A DNA stretch of 22,243 nt, taken from positions 1 to 22,243 of the forward strand of contig JAMFST010000064.1 in assembly GCA_026225435.1 (NCBI GenBank), written 5' to 3'. Position 1 is the first letter of the stretch. Each line of letters starts with the position of its first letter. This DNA comes from Labilithrix luteola. Lineage in GTDB: Bacteria > Myxococcota_A > Polyangia > Polyangiales > Polyangiaceae. The notes below the pieces were generated by a model. That model was not told the DNA's origin and did no database searches. It was given only the letters and a program-made list of their open reading frames with translations. Positions 21,902 to 22,243 of the stretch are shown here, in pieces. Made by a program: the position numbers and the translations under genes.

Positions 21902-22243
21902 TCACTTGGGCAGCAAGACGAGCGCCCCATCCAGCTCGTCGGTGTCCGTCGCGCCCTTGTCGAGCCAGATGAGGCCACGTGACGTGACGAGGAGCTTCGC
22001 CGGCTGGAACTGGTCCGCGGCAAGCACCGTGGTCTTCCTGTCGGCGGAGACGCGGACGATCGATCCGTCCTTGGCGTGCTTCTCGTTGGTGCCGGCGAGG
22101 CTGTAGACGACGTCGTCGCCAGCGAAGGCGACTCCGCCGATGACGGTGGCGGCGTCGAGCGTGGCCAGCGGGGTGAGCTCCTGCCCCGGCGTCGCCAGCT
22201 GCGCCTGGCCGACCACGGAGCTCGGCCTCCCCTCGCGCGATAC
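21902..22243 (-). CDS. Unrecognised protein, C-terminal part (5' end beyond window)
   Basis: The - strand frame ends at TGA 21902-21904 and remains open to the window edge, giving the last about 113 residues. The segment has repeated beta-rich units (GGVAFAGDDVVYSL, DGSIVRVSADRKTTVLAAD, AKLLVTSRGLIWLDKG, LDGALVLLPK) resembling blades of a beta-propeller such as an SMP-30/NHL-type or other six-bladed protein. I do not recognise the family. The GTG at 22216 is in frame but is unlikely to be the true start, since the fragment begins mid-blade. It is 82 bases upstream of the helicase start on the same strand. Confidence 0.6.
   Translation of the reverse strand, partial: VSREGRPSSVVGQAQLATPGQELTPLATLDAATVIGGVAFAGDDVVYSLAGTNEKHAKDGSIVRVSADRKTTVLAADQFQPAKLLVTSRGLIWLDKGATDTDELDGALVLLPK

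Overview
The window is very GC-rich and protein-dense. It has no tRNA, rRNA, CRISPR array or insertion sequence that I can recognise. The GC richness, long secreted and beta-barrel proteins, an enteric-type fused TyrA, and a small Cys-containing secreted protein of a kind I associate with Polyangiales-like myxobacteria together suggest a chromosomal segment of a myxobacterium or related former deltaproteobacterium. That taxonomic call is inference from style, not from a marker gene.

Layout. (1) 1-849, + strand: the C-terminal half of aspartate kinase (two ACT domains), then a start-less remnant of a short-chain dehydrogenase. (2) 865-10226, - strand: the standout block. Read in its own direction it runs PAP2-family phosphatase, triple-DsbA protein (copy 3), YhbY RNA-binding protein, small Cys-containing secreted protein, triple-DsbA protein (copy 2), a strong intrinsic terminator, triple-DsbA lipoprotein (copy 1), and two outer-membrane beta-barrel-like proteins. 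The three Dsb genes carry nine thioredoxin-fold domains with nine CxxC active sites. Copies 2 and 3 are recent paralogues with an N-terminal membrane anchor. Copy 1 is a more diverged lipoprotein version. (3) 10297-14538, + strand: bifunctional chorismate mutase/prephenate dehydrogenase, overlapped by a HEAT-repeat/methyltransferase fusion, then a GlcD-like FAD-linked D-2-hydroxyacid dehydrogenase. (4) 14560-16817, - strand: a luciferase-like flavin monooxygenase encoded just downstream of a GAF-Fis regulator that lacks the AAA+ domain, preceded by a perfect inverted repeat. (5) 16942-19915: cystathionine beta-synthase-type enzyme and a CPYC flavoprotein on the - strand, divergent from an Rrf2-family regulator, with an operator-like array between them. 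(6) 19912-22243, - strand: a DEAD-box RNA helicase with a DbpA-like RNA-binding tail, and the C-terminal part of an unrecognised protein cut by the window edge.

How it may work together (inference). The Dsb block looks like a dedicated envelope thiol-oxidoreductase island. The membrane-anchored and lipoprotein forms would both place three Dsb domains per polypeptide in the periplasm. The small secreted Cys protein is a candidate client, whereas the two downstream barrels contain no cysteine and so cannot be disulfide clients themselves. The Rrf2-flavoprotein-CBS cluster is a separate sulfur/thiol unit. Its flavoprotein appears to lack the NADPH-binding signatures of thioredoxin reductase and may instead be a dithiol oxidase.
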